Assembly: GCF_001269885.1 (NCBI RefSeq)
Contig: NZ_LHVH01000018.1
Location: 1-64,000 of the forward strand
DNA from: Pseudomonas kilonensis
Lineage (GTDB): Bacteria; Pseudomonadota; Gammaproteobacteria; Pseudomonadales; Pseudomonadaceae
DNA: 64,000 bases
Direction: 5' to 3'
The position numbers were made by a program, and so were the translations under genes. The notes beneath the pieces are model-generated. The model searched no databases, was not told the DNA's origin, and was given only the letters and a program-made list of their open reading frames with translations. This document shows positions 53,822 through 62,619 of this stretch, in pieces. Position 1 is the stretch's first letter, and each line of letters opens with the position of its first letter.

Positions 53822-54265
53822 TTACCGCTTGGCTGGGTGTGCGAATGAATTAAGCGTGTCGCGAAGATCCAGCAATTCTTCAGGCGTCAGCTGACAGGCG
53901 GATTCAATCTTTTCAGTAATTCCCCAAAGCTCATGCCGAAGTGCCTCGCCTGCGTGAGTGAGCGCGATGAGCACGCGACGTTCATCGGCTCGGTCACGCG
54001 TTCGAGTCACAACGCCAAGCAACTCCAGCCTCTTCAAAAGCGGCGTGATGGTGCCGGTGTCCATGCCGAGCTTTGTACCGAGATCTCCCACTGCGCGAGG
54101 CTGTGCAGTGAAAAGCTCGAGCATCACAAGGTACTGAGGGAATGTCAGGCCAAATGGCTCCAAAAGCGGCTTATGCAGCCGCGCCATTCGGTTTGCTGCG
54201 CCGTAGAGAGCAAAAGACAATTGCTGGCCTACCTCGCGTTTCTGGAAATCACCTTGTTTTGTCAT
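53822..54265 (-). CDS. MarR-family repressor of the OhrR type lacking the sensing Cys
   Basis: A 147-residue regulator closely patterned on OhrR: QQLSFALYGAANRM, GLTFPQYLVMLELF, TGTITPLLKRLELLGVVTR and DERRVLIALTHAG. In OhrR the first motif contains the peroxide-reactive cysteine (QLCFALY). Here it is Ser17, while a C-terminal Cys remains at 124. It therefore probably does not sense peroxides by that Cys. It is first in a two-gene unit with the reductase, and a perfect palindrome at 54289-54309 is its likely operator. Confidence 0.88.
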   Translation of the reverse strand: MTKQGDFQKREVGQQLSFALYGAANRMARLHKPLLEPFGLTFPQYLVMLELFTAQPRAVGDLGTKLGMDTGTITPLLKRLELLGVVTRTRDRADERRVLIALTHAGEALRHELWGITEKIESACQLTPEELLDLRDTLNSFAHPAKR

Positions 54266-54288
54266 TTGTCTAGTCAGCTATTATCTAG

Positions 54289-54309
54289 TGCGCTACATAA
54301 AGTAGCGCA
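54289..54309. promoter_or_regulatory. Palindromic operator upstream of the MarR gene
   Basis: TGCGCTAC-ATAAA-GTAGCGCA is a perfect eight-base inverted repeat with a five-base spacer, centred about 34 bp upstream of the MarR start at 54265. Placement and symmetry fit a MarR dimer site for autorepression of the MarR-reductase unit. Confidence 0.72.
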
Positions 54310-54409
54310 CATGTCTCAACGCTTCAACCACACGGGGTAAGAATCTCCTTCAGGCGCTATTCAAACAAGCGGTGGCCCATCAAGGCAGGTACCACTGACA
54401 CGGTTAACC

Positions 54410-55168
54410 TCATTCTGCCGGTGCTTTGTATCCCGCAAGCATGTTCAATATCTCATCATGCGCACCGTTCGCTTCAGCAAGCCGCAATGGTTTGGCGCGT
54501 TCGACGACAAGTTCCCGTGGGGTCGGGGTAATCTCGAGTAGCTCGAAGATTTCGTTCAAGAACTCGTCCAAAGGCATGGCGTGTTCGTCATTCTCCTGCC
54601 CCAGCAAAGTGGTACGTACACCCGGTGGCGCAAGCTCGATAACCTCAACTGACGAGGCCTCCAGTTGCACGCGAAGACTTTGAGTGAATGAATGGACGGC
54701 CGCTTTGGTTGCGCTGTAGGTCGGTGTTGCAGGCAGCGGGACGAATGCCAAAGCCGAACTGACATTGATGATCGTTGCACTGGGCTGCTTGATCAGTTGG
54801 GGAGTGAATGCGTACACCATGCGAATCGTGCCCAGCAAGTTCGTGGTCACGATATCTTCGGCGGTGCTCAGGTTTTGCGGATCAGTCAGATCCTCCCAGT
54901 GCATGATGCCCGCGTTATTTATGAGCACGTTCAGATTCGGGTGGCTGATCGCAAGCGCTTCGCTGGTGCGCTGGATGGATTGTGGATCGCAGACGTCCAG
55001 CAATACCGATTCAAGACCTGGATGTTCCGACACGATCTTGTCGAGCAGAGCCTTGCGCCGTCCCGCGATGATGACGTTGTTTCCCGCCTTGTGAAGCCTG
55101 AGTGCCAGACCAAGGCCGATGCCTGAGGTGCTGCCGGTAACCAGGATCGTGTTGCCAGTGCTGTTCAT
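54410..55168 (-). CDS. Short-chain dehydrogenase/reductase (DltE-like)
   Basis: A 252-residue SDR with TGSTSGIGLGLALRL (cofactor loop), VLINNAGIMHWEDL (NNAG), INVSSALAFVPLPATPTYSATK (catalytic Ser, Tyr, Lys) and ELAPPGVRTTLLG. It oxidises or reduces a small carbonyl or alcohol with NAD(P)H; the substrate is not evident. It is divergent from the TetR gene, with two matching operator half-sequences between them, so TetR control is likely. Confidence 0.9.
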   Translation of the reverse strand: MNSTGNTILVTGSTSGIGLGLALRLHKAGNNVIIAGRRKALLDKIVSEHPGLESVLLDVCDPQSIQRTSEALAISHPNLNVLINNAGIMHWEDLTDPQNLSTAEDIVTTNLLGTIRMVYAFTPQLIKQPSATIINVSSALAFVPLPATPTYSATKAAVHSFTQSLRVQLEASSVEVIELAPPGVRTTLLGQENDEHAMPLDEFLNEIFELLEITPTPRELVVERAKPLRLAEANGAHDEILNMLAGYKAPAE

Positions 55169-55191
55169 AGTAAACTCCGGTAAGGGGATTC

Positions 55192-55241
55192 AAGCGGACA
55201 GTTGTCCACTTGCCAAAAAATTACCGGACAACTGTCCGCTT
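55192..55241. promoter_or_regulatory. Twin TetR-type operators in the SDR/TetR divergent promoter
   Basis: AAGCGGACAGTTGTCC at 55192-55207 and its exact reverse complement GGACAACTGTCCGCTT at 55226-55241. Each contains a GGACA-N2-TGTCC palindrome, and together they form a 16-bp inverted pair with an 18-bp spacer. They lie between the SDR start (55168) and TetR start (55290). Confidence 0.82.
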
Positions 55242-55289
55242 TGCAATGCTGCGAAGGAAAAAACTTTGCCCAGGAATGACGAATTGGCG

Positions 55290-55871
55290 ATGCGTTCTGA
55301 CGCCAAGAAAAACCGAGAACGAATTCTGAAGGTCGCTGTGGCAGAGCTGACACTCGATCCTGCGGTCCCGCTGAGCGCAATTGCGAAGAAAGCCGGCGTG
55401 GGGCAGGGCACGTTCTATCGCCATTTCGCCAACAGAGAGGCGCTGGTCTTCGAGGTTTATCAATTCGAAATGCAGCAAGTGGCCTCGCTGGCCGAACAGC
55501 TGCTCGCTACAAAACCACCTAAGGAGGCCCTGCGAGAATGGATGGATTGCCTCGTTGAATATGCAATGACAAAGTCCGGACTTGCGACCGCGATTCGGCA
55601 AGCAGCCTCTACTTACGAGTTCCCAGGGAAGTCGGGATACGCCCCCGTCCAGGCAGCCGCCGAGTTGCTTTTGAGGGCAAATGAAAAGGCCGGAACGATT
55701 CGCAGCGGGGTGACCCACGACGACTTTTTTCTAGCCACTGCCGGAATATGGCAAATAGATTCCCAGGGCGAATGGCGCTCACGTCTCGCCAGATTGATGA
55801 ACCTGGTCATGGATGGTCTATGCGCTGGCAGCCCCGAAAGCCTGAAGAAAGAACCGTCCAGCACTGAGTGA
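55290..55871 (+). CDS. TetR-family regulator
   Basis: A 193-residue protein: DNA-binding head KNRERILKVAVAEL then PLSAIAKKAGVGQGTFYRHF and NREALVFEVY, followed by a helical ligand domain. The start MRSDAKKNRE at 55290 fits the family. The frame stays open upstream through the operators, but those residues are not family-like. It likely represses itself and the divergent SDR gene. Confidence 0.88.
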   Translation: MRSDAKKNRERILKVAVAELTLDPAVPLSAIAKKAGVGQGTFYRHFANREALVFEVYQFEMQQVASLAEQLLATKPPKEALREWMDCLVEYAMTKSGLATAIRQAASTYEFPGKSGYAPVQAAAELLLRANEKAGTIRSGVTHDDFFLATAGIWQIDSQGEWRSRLARLMNLVMDGLCAGSPESLKKEPSSTE

Positions 55872-55946
55872 CCGGAGGGAAGTAGAGCGACTATCAAGAT
55901 CGTCTATCAAACGAAAGCGCAAGATTACTGCTGCTGCACCACGGCC

Positions 55947-55978
55947 GATCATGCCGTATTCGAAGCGGCATGACCGGG
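55947..55978 (-). terminator. Hairpin after dctA
   Basis: TCATGCCG (55949-55956) pairs with CGGCATGA (55966-55973) around a nine-base loop, just beyond the dctA stop on the minus strand. There is no clear T-run. The same structure is conserved in the duplicated fragment at 45112, where the stem is longer (CCGGTCATGC/GCATGACCGG). Confidence 0.4.
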
Positions 55979-55990
55979 GCGCTTTGCGGA

Positions 55991-57298
55991 TTACTTTTGC
56001 GCCAGCAATGCCTTTCTTGCTGCCTTTTCGTTTTTCATGGCGGCGATTTCACGCTCGCAGGCCTCGACATCGAACGAGTTGTCCCACTTGGCAATGGCGA
56101 TGGTGCCAATGCCATTGCCGATCAAGTTGGTCACCGCCCGCGCTTCGTTCAGGAACCGGTCGATGCCCAAGAGCAACACCAGGCCAACCAGGGGGATGGA
56201 GTGAATGGTTGTCAGCGTGGCAGCCAGCGTTACGAAGCCCGCGCCCGCCACGCCAGCCGAGCCTTTTGAGGTCAGCAGGAATACGCCCAGCAGAATCATC
56301 TGATCCACAAAAGTCAGTGGCGTATTGGTCGCCTGGGCGATAAAGATCGCGGCCATGGTGAGATAGATGCAGGTGCCGTCCGCATTGAAGGTGTACCCGG
56401 TTGGCAACACCATGCCCACGACGGATTTTTTGCAGCCAAGCTTTTCAAGCTTCACCATCATTCGCGGCAGCACGGCTTCGGTTGAGCAGGTGCCAAGGGT
56501 GATGAGAATTTCATCTTTGAAATAACGCAGAAACTGCATGAGCGGCATGCCCGACCAGCGAGCAACCGCACCCAGCACGACCACGATGAAAATCAAGGTC
56601 GTGAGGTAGAGCGCGACCAGCAACTGGCCGAGCGACAGCAAGGTACCGATTCCGTATTTGCCGATCGTGAACGCCATGCCGGCACCGGCACCAAGTGGCG
56701 CCAGGCGCATGACCATTGCAACGATCTTGAACAGGCCTTGCAGGAACAGATCAAGGGTGTTGATCAGCGGCTTGCTGGTTTCGCCCATTTGAACCAGGGC
56801 AACACCCATCAAGACCGAAAGCAGGATGACCTGGAGCATGACGCCATTGGAGAAGGCGCCGATGAAGGTTTGCGGGATGATATTGAGAAAGAACTCAATG
56901 GCGCCACCTTGCTCACTGGCAACTTGGCTGTATTTGCTGATGGCACCGCCATCCAGCGCGCTAGCGTTGATGTTCATACCGACGCCAGGCTTGACGATGT
57001 TGACCACAATCAGGCCGACGACCAGGGCGATGGTGGAAAGAATCTCGAAGTAGATCAGCGCTTTTACGCCAATCCGTCCGACCTCCTTGATACTGCCCAT
57101 CTTGGCGATACCGACAACGACCGTACCGAAAATAATCGGCGCCAACAGCATTTTGATCAGTTTGATGAAGCCATCGGCAAAGGGTTGGAGCTTGGCACCG
57201 ATATCAGGCACGAAGTAACCGATTGCTGCACCGATCACGATGCCGATGAGTACTTGCACATACAGCTGGCCATACCAGCGGGATTTGGAGATTTCCAC
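55991..57298 (-). CDS. dctA: C4-dicarboxylate/proton symporter DctA
   Basis: A 435-residue symporter of the dicarboxylate/amino acid:cation family. About eight helices plus re-entrant loops are seen. Family signatures are KMLLAPIIFGTVVVGIA, KPGVGMNI, LGTCSTEAVLPRMM, LPTGYTFNADGTCIYLTMA, LLTSKGSAGVAGAGFVTLAA and GIDRFLNEARAVTNLIGNG. It imports succinate, malate and related diacids, and here probably tartrate. It lies 101 bp downstream of tarD on the same strand. Its 3' end is duplicated at 45112-45388. Confidence 0.94.
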   Translation of the reverse strand: MEISKSRWYGQLYVQVLIGIVIGAAIGYFVPDIGAKLQPFADGFIKLIKMLLAPIIFGTVVVGIAKMGSIKEVGRIGVKALIYFEILSTIALVVGLIVVNIVKPGVGMNINASALDGGAISKYSQVASEQGGAIEFFLNIIPQTFIGAFSNGVMLQVILLSVLMGVALVQMGETSKPLINTLDLFLQGLFKIVAMVMRLAPLGAGAGMAFTIGKYGIGTLLSLGQLLVALYLTTLIFIVVVLGAVARWSGMPLMQFLRYFKDEILITLGTCSTEAVLPRMMVKLEKLGCKKSVVGMVLPTGYTFNADGTCIYLTMAAIFIAQATNTPLTFVDQMILLGVFLLTSKGSAGVAGAGFVTLAATLTTIHSIPLVGLVLLLGIDRFLNEARAVTNLIGNGIGTIAIAKWDNSFDVEACEREIAAMKNEKAARKALLAQK

Positions 57299-57399
57299 GG
57301 AAGCACCTCATTTTATTTTTGTGATGGGCTGTGGCTTGGCGTCGAGAGGGGACACCGGGTGCTGCGGCCTCTTTGACAGAGACCGCAGATCGAGGGTGA

Positions 57400-58569
57400 T
57401 CAGCTTTCGCCCAATTCACGCATGACGGCATACAAAGCGGATTTGGCTTCGAAGCCGACACCTGGAATATCCGGCAGGCCGACATAGCCGTTTTCCACCT
57501 GGATCCCGTCAGCGAAGCCACCGAAAGGCTGGAACACATCGGGGTACGATTCGTTACCGCCCAGGTGCAGACCCGCGGCGATGTTCAGGGACATCTGGTG
57601 ACCACCATGCGGAACTACGCGGCGGGAAGACCAACCCATTTCTTCCATCACCTTGAGGGTGCGCATGTACTCCACGAGCCCGTAGGACAGCGCGCAGTCG
57701 AACTGGAGATAGTCGCGATCGGGGCGCATGCCGCCGTGGCGCAGCAGGTTGCGGGCGTCCTGGTGGGAGAACAGGTTTTCCCCGGTGGCCATGGGCAGTT
57801 CATAGTGATTGGCGAGCTCGGCCTGGAGTGCGTAATCCAGTGGATCGCCGACCTCTTCGTACCAGAAGAGGTTGTACGGCTTGATGGCCTCGGCGTACGC
57901 AATACCGGTCTGCAGATCGAAACGACCGTTGGCATCGACGGCTAGCCGACGACCATCGCCAACCACTTCAAGCACCGCTTCGATGCGACGGATATCTTCG
58001 TCCAGCGGCACCGCACCGATCTTCATCTTGACGACGTCGTAGCCACGATCCAGATAGCTCTGCATTTCCGCCTTGAGCTTGGTCTGGTCTTTGCCTGGGT
58101 AGTAGTAGCCGCCCGCTGCATAGACCCAGACCTTGTCATCGGCCACGCCGTTACGGTAACGGTCGGCCAGCAGGCGATACAGCGGTTTGCCTTCAATCTT
58201 GGCGACGGCGTCCCATACGGCCATGTCGATGGTGCCCACCGCAACCGAGCGCTCGCCATGGCCGCCTGGCTTTTCGTTGGTCATCAAGGTTTTCCAGATG
58301 GCGAACGGGTCCAGGTTGTTGTTGGCATGGTCGATGAGCGTGTCTGGATCCGCTTCCGTGATACGCGCCAGGAAACGATCACGCATCAGTGCGCCCTGGC
58401 CATAGCGGCCATTGGAGTTGAAACCGTAGCCGATGACAGGCTTTCCGTCGCGAATCACATCTGTGATGACAGCGACAACCGAGCACGTCATCTTCGAAAA
58501 ATCGATGTAGGCGTTAGCGATTGGGGAGGCAATGGAAACAGTTTTTTCACGAATGTCTACGATGCGCAT
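57400..58569 (-). CDS. tarD: D(-)-tartrate dehydratase (enolase superfamily)
   Basis: A 389-residue enolase-superfamily enzyme. It closely follows what I recall of Bradyrhizobium D-tartrate dehydratase: NAYIDFSKMT, YGFNSNGRYGQGALMRDRF, NEKPGGHGERSVAVGTIDMA, YAAGGYYYPGK, VVKMKIG (catalytic Lys), LAVDANGRF, LFWYEEVGDPLDY, ATGENLFSHQDARNLLR and VPHGGHQMSLNIAAGL (catalytic His). It would convert tartrate to oxaloacetate. The start MRIVDIREK at 58569 is preferred; a longer frame to 58620 enters the promoter. It is divergent from the LysR gene. Confidence 0.92.
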   Translation of the reverse strand: MRIVDIREKTVSIASPIANAYIDFSKMTCSVVAVITDVIRDGKPVIGYGFNSNGRYGQGALMRDRFLARITEADPDTLIDHANNNLDPFAIWKTLMTNEKPGGHGERSVAVGTIDMAVWDAVAKIEGKPLYRLLADRYRNGVADDKVWVYAAGGYYYPGKDQTKLKAEMQSYLDRGYDVVKMKIGAVPLDEDIRRIEAVLEVVGDGRRLAVDANGRFDLQTGIAYAEAIKPYNLFWYEEVGDPLDYALQAELANHYELPMATGENLFSHQDARNLLRHGGMRPDRDYLQFDCALSYGLVEYMRTLKVMEEMGWSSRRVVPHGGHQMSLNIAAGLHLGGNESYPDVFQPFGGFADGIQVENGYVGLPDIPGVGFEAKSALYAVMRELGES

Positions 58570-58668
58570 GACGGGGTCCTCTTGTTGTTTGTAGCCCCAC
58601 GTTAGGCTTTGCGATGTCACCCGCCCAATGCTATTAATGCCGCACCCTATGCACAGGAGGCATGGCCC

Positions 58669-59544
58669 TTGGAACTCGTTTGGCTTGAGGATTTTTCAGC
58701 GCTTGCGGAGTACGGCAGCTTCGTTCGGGCGGCTGAAGCGCGGCACGTTACCCAGCCGGCATTCAGTCGCAGAGTGCGCTCGCTGGAGAGCTGGATGGGG
58801 GTGCAATTGTTCGTGCGAACGCCTCAAGGCGCGACGCTGACTGAAGCCGGAAGGCAAATTTTGCCCAGTGCCCAGGAGGCTGCCAGGCGCTTGTACAGAA
58901 TGCGCAACGAGGCGCAAGAGGTCGCTGGAATGGCTGCCAGGTCGCTTCAATTTGCGGCAACGCATTCCCTGTCGTTTACATTTTTTCCCCGGTGGCTTCG
59001 AAGCTCGGAGAGCGGTGCGCCCATTGAGGCTGTGCAACTGCACTCCGATAGCATGGCTGTCTGTGAGCAGATGCTGATACATGGCCAGGTTCAGTTTCTG
59101 CTCTGCCATCGCCATCCCGATGTTCCACCTTTGCTCGCCCCAGATCAGTTCATCGGCAAAAAGGTGGGTGAAGACGTTCTCGTTCCTCTGGCGAGTGCTT
59201 CTGCCAACTTCGGTACCTCGCCTGCGGCATTGCCATACCTGGCTTACACCCATGAGTCTGGACTGGGGCGTATCGTCGCCCACAGGTTGCGTGGCAAAGA
59301 AGATTACCTGCACCTCAAACCCCTTTTCAGCAGCCACCTTGCAGCCGTGCTGATGTCCATGGCCCTGGAAAGCAAAGGCGTGGCCTGGTTGCCCAAGAGC
59401 CTCACCGAGCAGGAAATGCTGGATGGGCGCCTAGTCAGGGCGCTCGACGAAAGCTGGGACATACCGCTGGAAATTCATCTGACCCGTCCATCGGCGCCAC
59501 TCAGTCAATCGGCCGAAGCGTTCTGGGCTCGGGTGGGGCAGTGA
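58669..59544 (+). CDS. LysR-family regulator of the tartrate genes
   Basis: A 291-residue LysR protein with a TTG start at 58669, chosen because AGGAGG (58655-58660) sits eight bases upstream and the protein then opens LELVWLEDFSALAEYGSF, the usual LysR N-terminus. The helix-turn-helix continues FVRAAEARHVTQPAFSRRV. The effector domain is complete to FWARVGQ. It is divergent from tarD across 99 bp, the usual layout for an activator of the adjacent catabolic gene. Its last ~45 codons are duplicated at 45388-45550. Confidence 0.88.
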   Translation: MELVWLEDFSALAEYGSFVRAAEARHVTQPAFSRRVRSLESWMGVQLFVRTPQGATLTEAGRQILPSAQEAARRLYRMRNEAQEVAGMAARSLQFAATHSLSFTFFPRWLRSSESGAPIEAVQLHSDSMAVCEQMLIHGQVQFLLCHRHPDVPPLLAPDQFIGKKVGEDVLVPLASASANFGTSPAALPYLAYTHESGLGRIVAHRLRGKEDYLHLKPLFSSHLAAVLMSMALESKGVAWLPKSLTEQEMLDGRLVRALDESWDIPLEIHLTRPSAPLSQSAEAFWARVGQ

Positions 59545-59653
59545 CCCGGCGCGTTTCATGTAACGCGCTGCGTTGCTCAATAAAAATAGAATTTGAGTGT
59601 GCAAATCGCCGCTGATCCCTTGCCGGGACCGCGGCGAAGTGACGAGCGTGTCG

Positions 59654-60580
59654 CTACTTGTAATGTTGTTCAAACACCGCCAATTGCTCAGGCTTGATCA
59701 ACTGAAAGGGCACCCAGACGTCCGTTTCCACCGGCTCTCCCTTGATCATCTTGAGTGCTGCCTGTACCGCGCTGGCCGCCTGGGCCTTGGGGTCCTGGAA
59801 CACCGAGGCGACCAGCATCCCACGCTTGATCGCCGCCAGGCCGTCAGGCAAGCCGTCGATGCCGACAATCGCGATCTCACCCTTGGCTTTGCCGGCCTGC
59901 TGCAAGGCCATGGCCGCACCGATGGCCATTTCGTCGTTGTTGGCGACGATGGCGTCGAAACGGCTGCCCGCCAATAGCCAGTTACTGGTCAGGTCCATCC
60001 CTTTGTTGCGTTGCCACTCGGCGCTTTGCTGCTCGACAATCTTGATCCCCGGATAATCCTTGAGCACCTGTTTGACGCCTTCGGTGCGGTCGTGGGTGGC
60101 GTTTTGCGCCAGGTCGCCCATGATGATCGCGAGGTTGCCTTTGCCGCCGAGTTTTTCGGCCAGGTAGCGCATTTGCAGCTGTCCGGCCTCGATGTCATTG
60201 GACGCGACCGTAACGACGCCTTTGGGCAAGGTGCGCTCGTCCGGATGACGGTTGACGTAGACCAGCGGCGTCTTCGCTTCGACCGCGGCGCGGGTGATAT
60301 TGGCCGTGGCGGAGGTGTCCACCGGCAGGACAATGACCGCATCGACTTGCTGGTTGATAAAGCCCTGGACCTGGTTGAGTTGGCGCACCACATCGCCTTG
60401 GGCGTCCTCGAACTGAATCTGCACGTTTTCCTTTTTCGCGGCCTCGTCCAGGCCGTTACGCACGTAGGTCATGAAGTTGTCGTCGACCCTGGCGATGCTG
60501 ACGCCGATGCGATAGTCGGCGGCGGCCCATTGGCTGAAGAACAAGAGCAGGGTGGCGAAAAGCAGTGTGCAACGACGCAT
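59654..60580 (-). CDS. Periplasmic sugar-binding protein (RbsB-like), without transporter partners
   Basis: A 308-residue protein with signal peptide MRRCTLLFATLLLFFSQWAA and mature start near DYRIGVSIARVDDNFM. The family pattern includes VDAVIVLPVDTSATANITRA, TPLVYVNRHPD, FDAIVANNDEMAIGAAMALQ and IAIVGIDGLPDGLAAIKRG. It binds a sugar or polyol, perhaps inositol given the neighbours. It is last in the three-gene minus-strand unit, and no ABC permease or ATPase gene follows before the convergent LysR gene. Its membrane partners must be elsewhere, or it serves chemotaxis. Confidence 0.9.
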   Translation of the reverse strand: MRRCTLLFATLLLFFSQWAAADYRIGVSIARVDDNFMTYVRNGLDEAAKKENVQIQFEDAQGDVVRQLNQVQGFINQQVDAVIVLPVDTSATANITRAAVEAKTPLVYVNRHPDERTLPKGVVTVASNDIEAGQLQMRYLAEKLGGKGNLAIIMGDLAQNATHDRTEGVKQVLKDYPGIKIVEQQSAEWQRNKGMDLTSNWLLAGSRFDAIVANNDEMAIGAAMALQQAGKAKGEIAIVGIDGLPDGLAAIKRGMLVASVFQDPKAQAASAVQAALKMIKGEPVETDVWVPFQLIKPEQLAVFEQHYK

Positions 60581-60661
60581 GATGGTTTTCCTTTTGTTGT
60601 TATGGGTTGTACGTCATCAAGAGCTGAAAATCTGCCGCACGTGTTGAATTCGGCGCGGGCT

Positions 60662-61453
60662 TTATCCATCAAGCGTGAAGGCCTGCCGGAAACGCTCAAG
60701 CGCGACCTCGCTGTCACCGCTGGCCCAGCCTTCGAGGCCGACGACACCGCTGTATCCCATGCCGAACAAGGCCCTGGCAATGGCGGGATAATGGATTTCA
60801 CCGGTACCGGGCTCCATGCGCCCCGGGACGTCGGCGACCTGGATTTCGCCGATGGCGCTGCCGGCGCGCTGGATCAGCTCGATCAGGTTGCCTTCGCCGA
60901 TTTGTGCGTGATAGAGGTCCAGGTTCATCTTCAGGTGCGGGCTGCCCACGGCCTCGATCAGCGCCAGGGTATCGTCGGCACGGGCGAACGGCGTGCCCGG
61001 GTGGTCGACTTCGGTGTTGAGGTTCTCCAGCAGGAAAACCCGACCTGCGTCTTCGCCCAGGCGGGCGATTTTTTCCAGCGTCTTGCAGGCGTTCAACCAC
61101 ATGCGACCAGTGGTCTGGGTCACGGGTTTGACCGGCAAGCCCAGGTCACCCAGGCCGGTGCCATGCAGGTTCAAGCTGGGGCAGCCCAACTGAGCCGCGA
61201 CGGCCAAGGATTCCTGGGCGCTGTCGAGCAGGTGTTGGATGCCCTCGGGATCGGTCAGGTTGCCCGAGATGTAGCCGGTCATGGAGGTGAAATCCGCGCC
61301 GGTCGCTACAAGGGCCTGGATGTCTTTGGTCGTCCAGTTCCAGATCTCGACGCTGAAGCCCAGCGCGTGGATGCGTTTGACCCGCTCGGTGAAGGGCAGG
61401 TCGAGGAAGACCATCTCGGCGCTGATCGCCAGTTTGAACGGTATGAAACTCAT
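60662..61453 (-). CDS. TIM-barrel isomerase (hydroxypyruvate isomerase-like)
   Basis: A 263-residue protein of the xylose isomerase-like TIM-barrel fold. MSFIPFKLAISAEMVFLDLP, ALGFSVEIWNW, VFLLENLNTEVDHPGTPFAR (metal Glu), KMNLDLYHAQIGEGNLIELI (metal Asp/His), EIQVADVPGRMEPGTGEIHY and GVVGLEGWA match the Hyi/OtnI group. It would isomerise a small keto acid or a polyol-derived intermediate. The start at 61453 overlaps the dehydrogenase stop as ATGA. The specific substrate is not readable. Confidence 0.87.
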   Translation of the reverse strand: MSFIPFKLAISAEMVFLDLPFTERVKRIHALGFSVEIWNWTTKDIQALVATGADFTSMTGYISGNLTDPEGIQHLLDSAQESLAVAAQLGCPSLNLHGTGLGDLGLPVKPVTQTTGRMWLNACKTLEKIARLGEDAGRVFLLENLNTEVDHPGTPFARADDTLALIEAVGSPHLKMNLDLYHAQIGEGNLIELIQRAGSAIGEIQVADVPGRMEPGTGEIHYPAIARALFGMGYSGVVGLEGWASGDSEVALERFRQAFTLDG

Positions 61454-62472
61454 GAAAGCGCTCCTTGCACACACACCGCTTTGCCCTGTTGGAAGGATTC
61501 GATACAGGCGCGGGCAATTGCCAGTGCCGCCCGCGCGTCTTCACCGCTGGCCAGAGGTTTCTCGCCGCTGCGCACGCAACTGACGAAGTGGTTGAGCTCG
61601 GCCACATAGGCATCACGCAGCAAGTCGGTGTCCATGCGTTGGGTGTCGGCCTGGACCCCATTGGCCAGGTACCGCAGCAAGTCAGAGTCGTTGACGTTGC
61701 CCATGGTCAGCATGCCAGCGCTGCCGAACACTTCGCCGCGGACATCGTAGCCATACACGGCCTGGAAGTTGGCCTCGGCCGTGGCGATGGCGCCATTGTC
61801 GAAACGGATCGTGACCACCGCGGTGTCGAGAAACCCTTTGTCCTTGTAGGCCGGTGCGATCAGGGCATCGGCCATCACAAAAACCTCAACCGCCTCGGCG
61901 CCTGGATTCAGGTAGCGCAGGGTATCGAAGTCATGGATCAGGGTTTCCAGGAAGATCACCCATTGTGGCGATGCGGCCGGGTTGTTCAGCGCCGGGTCGC
62001 GGGTCAGCGAGCGCAGCAGTTGTGGGGTACCGATCCGGCCAGCAACCACGTCCAGGTGAGCGGTGCGGAAACTTCTGGCAAAGCGACGGTTGAAGCCGAC
62101 TTGCAGCGTCACCCGTGCATCGGCCGCGGCGGCGATGGCGCGGTCGGCTTCGTCCAGGGTGATGGCCATCGGTTTTTCACAGAACACACCTTTGCCGGCC
62201 CGGGCTGCATTGATCACCAGTTCGGCATGGCTGCGTGCCGGGGCGGCGATCAGCACGGCGTCGATGTCCGGGTCATCCAGCAATTGCTGTGGGTCGGTAT
62301 AGACCTTCTGCACGTCCAGTTCTGCCGCCAAGCGTGCGGCTTGGCCGGGGGTAGGGTCGGCGATGGCGGCAAGGCACGCGCCGGGGATGTGCCTGGCGGC
62401 GGTCAGGCCGTGAAAACTGCCCATGCGGCCGGCGCCGATGAGGCCAAGGCGAAGGGTTTTGGATGTGCTCAT
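61450..62472 (-). CDS. Gfo/Idh/MocA dehydrogenase (inositol 2-dehydrogenase-like)
   Basis: A 340-residue NAD(P)-dependent dehydrogenase: LRLGLIGAGRMGSFHG, VLIAAPARSHAELVI, GVFCEKPMAITLDEAD (catalytic Lys of EKP), LQVGFNRRFARSFR and ETLIHDFDTLRYL. It is closest in style to IolG inositol 2-dehydrogenases. The start MSTSKTLR at 62472 has GGGAG eight bases before it. An upstream ATG at 62478 is too near that site. First gene of the operon, behind a sigma-54-type promoter at 62539-62555. Confidence 0.9.
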   Translation of the reverse strand: MSTSKTLRLGLIGAGRMGSFHGLTAARHIPGACLAAIADPTPGQAARLAAELDVQKVYTDPQQLLDDPDIDAVLIAAPARSHAELVINAARAGKGVFCEKPMAITLDEADRAIAAAADARVTLQVGFNRRFARSFRTAHLDVVAGRIGTPQLLRSLTRDPALNNPAASPQWVIFLETLIHDFDTLRYLNPGAEAVEVFVMADALIAPAYKDKGFLDTAVVTIRFDNGAIATAEANFQAVYGYDVRGEVFGSAGMLTMGNVNDSDLLRYLANGVQADTQRMDTDLLRDAYVAELNHFVSCVRSGEKPLASGEDARAALAIARACIESFQQGKAVCVQGALS

Positions 62473-62538
62473 GAACATGACTCCCTTTATTGTTTTTACG
62501 ACTCGGCGGTAAGAATGTCCTCGTCTGTCCAGGCAGGG

Positions 62539-62555
62539 AGCAAGCGCTGTGCCAA
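62539..62555 (-). promoter_or_regulatory. Sigma-54 (-24/-12) promoter of the dehydrogenase operon
   Basis: On the minus strand TTGGCACAGCGCTTGCT fits the consensus YTGGCAC-N5-TTGCW at every fixed position. It lies 67 bp upstream of the dehydrogenase start and would give a transcript start near 62528. The neighbouring divergent gene is a sigma-54 activator, which strengthens the call. Confidence 0.87.
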
Positions 62556-62619
62556 TAATTAACTTATTGATATTTAAGTAATTTAATTCTTTTGAATTGG
62601 AAAGGATGTTCATTTGAAT

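Noticed and set aside
45120..59570. Composite transposon bounded by direct repeats
   Set aside because: The repeated blocks are host-gene fragments, and no transposase, integrase or terminal inverted repeats are visible.
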